The notes beneath the pieces were generated by a model. It ran no database searches. It was not told where the DNA came from and saw only the letters and a program-made list of their open reading frames with translations. From positions 1-49,824 of the forward strand of contig JANXZO010000035.1 in the NCBI GenBank assembly GCA_025355465.1: a stretch of DNA of 49,824 nucleotides, written 5' to 3'. A program made the translations under genes and the position numbers. Source of the DNA: Bacteroidales bacterium. GTDB taxonomy: Bacteria; Bacteroidota; Bacteroidia; Bacteroidales; FEN-979. Below are positions 47,476 through 49,824 of the stretch, in pieces; the stretch's first letter is position 1, and each line of letters opens with the position of its first letter.

Positions 47476-47507
47476 TTCCTCGCATTCCGTATCTCGCATT
47501 TGCGCTG

Positions 47508-47515
47508 CAAAGATA
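47508..47515 (-). promoter_or_regulatory. -7 element for tRNA-Arg
   Basis: TATCTTTG on the minus strand (complement of 47508-47515) is a perfect TAnnTTTG box. The start would be near 47501, giving a leader of about 63 nt before the mature tRNA. Confidence 0.55.
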
Positions 47516-47531
47516 GAAATATTTGTTCAAT

Positions 47532-48773
47532 TTATTTCTGCAGAAACCCGTCAAACCATGGTTTGACATTGATTATGGAGTAGACAAAAGTTCCGCGGTG
47601 GTCGGCGTTTGATCCGGCGCAGACAGCGCGGGTGGAACCACGGCTTGCCAGTTTATGAAATCCTTCGGGAAGTTTGGCGATATAAACCGGAACTACCTCA
47701 TCTCGTTCACCGTAATACATGTTGAGGGCTGTGTGACAGCGCCAGCGGTATGCCTGCGATGTTTCCATGATCTGCCAGAACGAGGAAGCGGCCATATTTC
47801 CGGTTGCCAGAAACTCGGGCCGGAAGAAGTTCCTCACGGTATCCCCGGTGGCTTTACGGAAGGTGGTCCAGTCGGTTTTCCAGTCGTAGAAGTCTTTTGC
47901 TGTCTGGTAAAACTGCGGGCGAATGGCTGAATAGGCCAGTCCGGGTATCTGGCAGTAATATTCCACTGCAAAGACGAAATTAGATAAACAGGCCGGGAGG
48001 TACACCGCATCGATGGGCTGGTAATTGTTCATCCACCGGTCCATGGTCCAGCAAACCTCGGCCGGAGCGCTGGCTGTAGCTGCCGCCGCCACCGGAATAT
48101 TAAGCGATTCCAGCTTGCGCAGAAAAGTCATGGTGGTCCATCCGCCCTGCGACCAGCCATGCAGGAAAAGCTGACCCGGTTTGATTTTAAGTGCGGAGAG
48201 AACATCCCGGGAGGCAAAGAGCATGTCGAGACAGGCCTGTTCGGAACTGTTTCTTATGAGGTATGCGTTCGGAAGGTCGGAGGTACCAAGTCCAAAATAG
48301 TCGGCGCCGATCACGATATACCCCTGTGCGGCAAACCGGGCGATCATCAGCCGGGTTTCCATGGAGGAGTCAGGGTTGGAAGGGCATTGGAATTTCCCGA
48401 AAACCGTTCCATGCTGGTATGAGATAACCGGCATGGAATCCCTGCCGTTATCAGGAATGGCGATCAATCCCGAGGCAATGGCAGGTCTGTTGTCAAATTC
48501 AGGGATCACCGAATGGTAATGAACCCGGTAGAGCTTAACAGGATATTTCGGGGTGTCGAGCTTCCCTTTGAAGTCGTTGTACGAATTGGTCGTTCCCGCA
48601 AGGAAATTTTCAAGCTCCTGGCTGATGATCTTATTCATTCTGGTCACATCGTAGGATCCGATATACTGGTATTCAACACCTGCCGCCACGGGTGTGTAAA
48701 CACTGCCGGTTTGGGCATTCGCCCGGGTGGTGAAGCAGCAACAGAGAAAGAGGATCAGGAGATTTTTTTTCAT
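47532..48773 (-). CDS. Secreted alpha/beta hydrolase
   Basis: A 413-aa protein from the ATG at 48771-48773 (MKKNLLILFLCCCFTTRANAQ, a signal peptide). The nucleophile elbow is HGWSQGG (G-x-S-x-G), the acid is probably the Asp in 'YYGERDEVVP', and the catalytic His lies in 'SNADHRGTFV'. 'ISYQHGTVFG' supplies the oxyanion-hole HG. This matches the secretory lipase/esterase-like group of alpha/beta hydrolases. Several Cys residues in the mature part could form disulfides. Its location, upstream of tRNA-Arg and 22 bp after the carbonic anhydrase gene, suggests cotranscription with the latter. An in-frame start at 48848 would disrupt the signal peptide. Confidence 0.82.
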   Translation of the reverse strand: MKKNLLILFLCCCFTTRANAQTGSVYTPVAAGVEYQYIGSYDVTRMNKIISQELENFLAGTTNSYNDFKGKLDTPKYPVKLYRVHYHSVIPEFDNRPAIASGLIAIPDNGRDSMPVISYQHGTVFGKFQCPSNPDSSMETRLMIARFAAQGYIVIGADYFGLGTSDLPNAYLIRNSSEQACLDMLFASRDVLSALKIKPGQLFLHGWSQGGWTTMTFLRKLESLNIPVAAAATASAPAEVCWTMDRWMNNYQPIDAVYLPACLSNFVFAVEYYCQIPGLAYSAIRPQFYQTAKDFYDWKTDWTTFRKATGDTVRNFFRPEFLATGNMAASSFWQIMETSQAYRWRCHTALNMYYGERDEVVPVYIAKLPEGFHKLASRGSTRAVCAGSNADHRGTFVYSIINVKPWFDGFLQK

Positions 48774-48795
48774 CGTTTTAGGGATTTGGATTAAT

Positions 48796-49539
48796 TTATT
48801 CAAGGAACATGACAACACCGGTTTTAAGCTCATAAAGCGCCCCAACAATCTTGATCTCCCCTTTTAATGCCATCTCCTTCAGGATCGGGCTTTGCGCTTT
48901 TATCTGGTTGATCGAAACCATGACGTTGTTCAGACACACTTCATCGAGGTACCGGTCATTTTTCACAGATTTATCGCCATCGAAATTCGACGATCTGTCC
49001 AGCGCGGGTTTGATTTTCTGAAGCAGGCCGGTGATGTTGCCCAGCTTAACATTGTTTATGGCCGCCTTCACCGCGCCGCAATGGTGGTGTCCCATCACGA
49101 TGATCAATTTCGCCCCCGACTCTTTGCAGGCATACTCCATGCTCCCCAGGATATCCTTGTCGATGATGTTTCCCGCCACCCTGATCACGAACAGATCGCC
49201 GATACTCTTGTCGAAGATATATTCGGGAGGAACCCGGCTGTCCATGCAGGAAAGGATCACTGCTTCGGGATACTGACCATCAGCACTTTTTCTTACCTGG
49301 TCCGGAAAATTATAATGCGTCAGCCTGTTTGCGATGAACCGCTTGTTGCCCTCCTTGAATGCGATGAGCACCTTGCCGGGGGTAAGAGCAGCCTGTTCCG
49401 CCGCGGTTATCACATGTGCCGCCAGGGCCGAATCAGGTTCGGGAGTTGCTGAACGCTGTTGGGTCTCCGGTTTGTTGCAGTTACAGGAGCTTAGCAGAAG
49501 CGCTCCTGAAAAAAGTGTAAATAGGATCAGGTGTTTCAT
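48796..49539 (-). CDS. Beta-class carbonic anhydrase, lipoprotein
   Basis: A 247-aa protein with a lipoprotein signal (MKHLILFTLFSGALLLSSC, Cys-19) and a polar linker (about 20-50). The beta-CA zinc motifs are complete: SCMDSR (Cys-98, Asp-100, Arg-102) and HHHC (His-151, Cys-154). 'GDLFVIRVAGNI' and 'SMEYACKESGAKLIIVMGHHHCGAVKAA' are typical of the family. It catalyses CO2 + H2O to bicarbonate + H+. The lipid anchor predicts a location in the periplasm or on the outer membrane, unlike the usual cytosolic beta enzyme. It lies upstream of the secreted hydrolase on the same strand. Confidence 0.92.
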   Translation of the reverse strand: MKHLILFTLFSGALLLSSCNCNKPETQQRSATPEPDSALAAHVITAAEQAALTPGKVLIAFKEGNKRFIANRLTHYNFPDQVRKSADGQYPEAVILSCMDSRVPPEYIFDKSIGDLFVIRVAGNIIDKDILGSMEYACKESGAKLIIVMGHHHCGAVKAAINNVKLGNITGLLQKIKPALDRSSNFDGDKSVKNDRYLDEVCLNNVMVSINQIKAQSPILKEMALKGEIKIVGALYELKTGVVMFLE

Positions 49540-49659
49540 AACAACACTCCGTTAATTAATGTGATAAATCTTTTATATTCAGTAAAATAAGTAGAAATAA
49601 ATTTGGTTAAACCATTGGAAATCACCACATTAGATGATTATTTCCGTAATTATCTAAAC
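49540..49659. other. Possible left flank of an insertion sequence
   Basis: A 120-bp AT-rich gap between the carbonic anhydrase and the transposase start. The left end of the element should lie here, but I cannot define an inverted repeat because the right end is outside the window. Confidence 0.35.
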
Positions 49660-49824
49660 ATGACTTCCAAGGTTAACCAAAACGTTAAACGTCTTATTAT
49701 AAGCATGTTACAAAGTAACACATTTTCCAGCCTCAACAAATCCCGAAAGGATTTCATTTTCAGTGTGCTTTGGCATATTTTGAGCATCAAAGGTAAAATT
49801 AATTTCATGCAGTTAGCCCGCTTT
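49660..49824 (+). mobile_element. IS4-like transposase, N-terminal fragment (cut by window edge)
   Basis: An open frame of 55 codons from the ATG at 49660 to the last base. It reads MTSKVNQNVKRLIISMLQSN, then 'TFSSLNKSRKDFIFSVLWHILSIKGKINFMQLARF'. The pattern 'L-x-K-x-R-K-x-F-x-x-x-x-L-x-x-x-L-S-I-K-G-x-I-N-F-x-x-L-x-R-F' matches the N-terminal region of IS4-family transposases found in Bacteroidota. The DDE residues would lie beyond the window. The gene is intact as far as it can be read. The strand and position suggest insertion upstream of the carbonic anhydrase gene. Confidence 0.65.

Overview
The window reads as a chromosomal segment of a Bacteroidota bacterium, probably class Bacteroidia. 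This is inferred from several perfect or near-perfect TAnnTTTG promoter elements upstream of genes, the lack of strong Shine-Dalgarno sites, a C-terminal DUF4402 fragment, a LytS/LytTR pair ahead of a MacAB-type efflux operon, FucP-type sugar transport, a phosphate-selective porin in front of pst, many TPR proteins, and lipoproteins with typical lipoboxes. No species can be named from the sequence.

Layout. 1-2.1 kb: end of a DUF4402 surface protein with a strong terminator, a START-domain protein, a possible small membrane protein, and a two-domain c-type cytochrome lipoprotein on the minus strand. 2.1-6.3 kb: a family-4-type glycosyltransferase, then a 147-aa unknown protein overlapping a TPR/PAS/HisKA_2 histidine kinase. 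6.3-12.5 kb: a phosphate regulon of porin, PstS, PstC, PstA, PstB and PhoU. Its promoter carries four TTAACA-like repeats with an exact 11-bp period, the geometry of a Pho box. 12.5-18.1 kb (minus): two large hybrid histidine kinases in tandem, the second overlapping the 3' end of phoU. 18.2-21.3 kb: a sugar MFS transporter overlapping a nucleotidyltransferase, and an outer-membrane beta-barrel protein. 21.3-23.4 kb (minus): a PAP2-like membrane protein and RpoN. 23.6-31.9 kb: LytS kinase, LytTR regulator, TolC, periplasmic adaptor, MacB-type ATPase and permease, and a large TPR protein.

32-41.2 kb is the most distinctive block. It is a seven-gene operon resembling the membrane-bound hydrogenase/complex I family (two HyfB/NuoL-like subunits, then HyfC-, HyfE-, HyfF-, HyfG- and HyfI-like). 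The pump subunits look intact, but both [NiFe] CxxC motifs of the large subunit are gone. Three of the four proximal-cluster cysteines of the small subunit are replaced by Asp, Asp and Asn, leaving one complete [4Fe-4S] site in an N-terminal ferredoxin domain. It fits the energy-converting-hydrogenase-related (Ehr) class rather than a true hydrogenase, and its redox chemistry is unknown.

41.3-49.8 kb: a small TPR protein, a B12-binding radical SAM enzyme, a GT87 mannosyltransferase-like protein, a HAD phosphatase, a short unknown protein, a 34-aa lipoprotein, tRNA-Arg(CCU) with its own promoter and terminator (minus), a secreted alpha/beta hydrolase (minus), a lipoprotein beta-carbonic anhydrase (minus), and the first 55 codons of an IS4-like transposase cut off by the window edge.

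All functional calls come from motif recognition and gene context. No database search was run.
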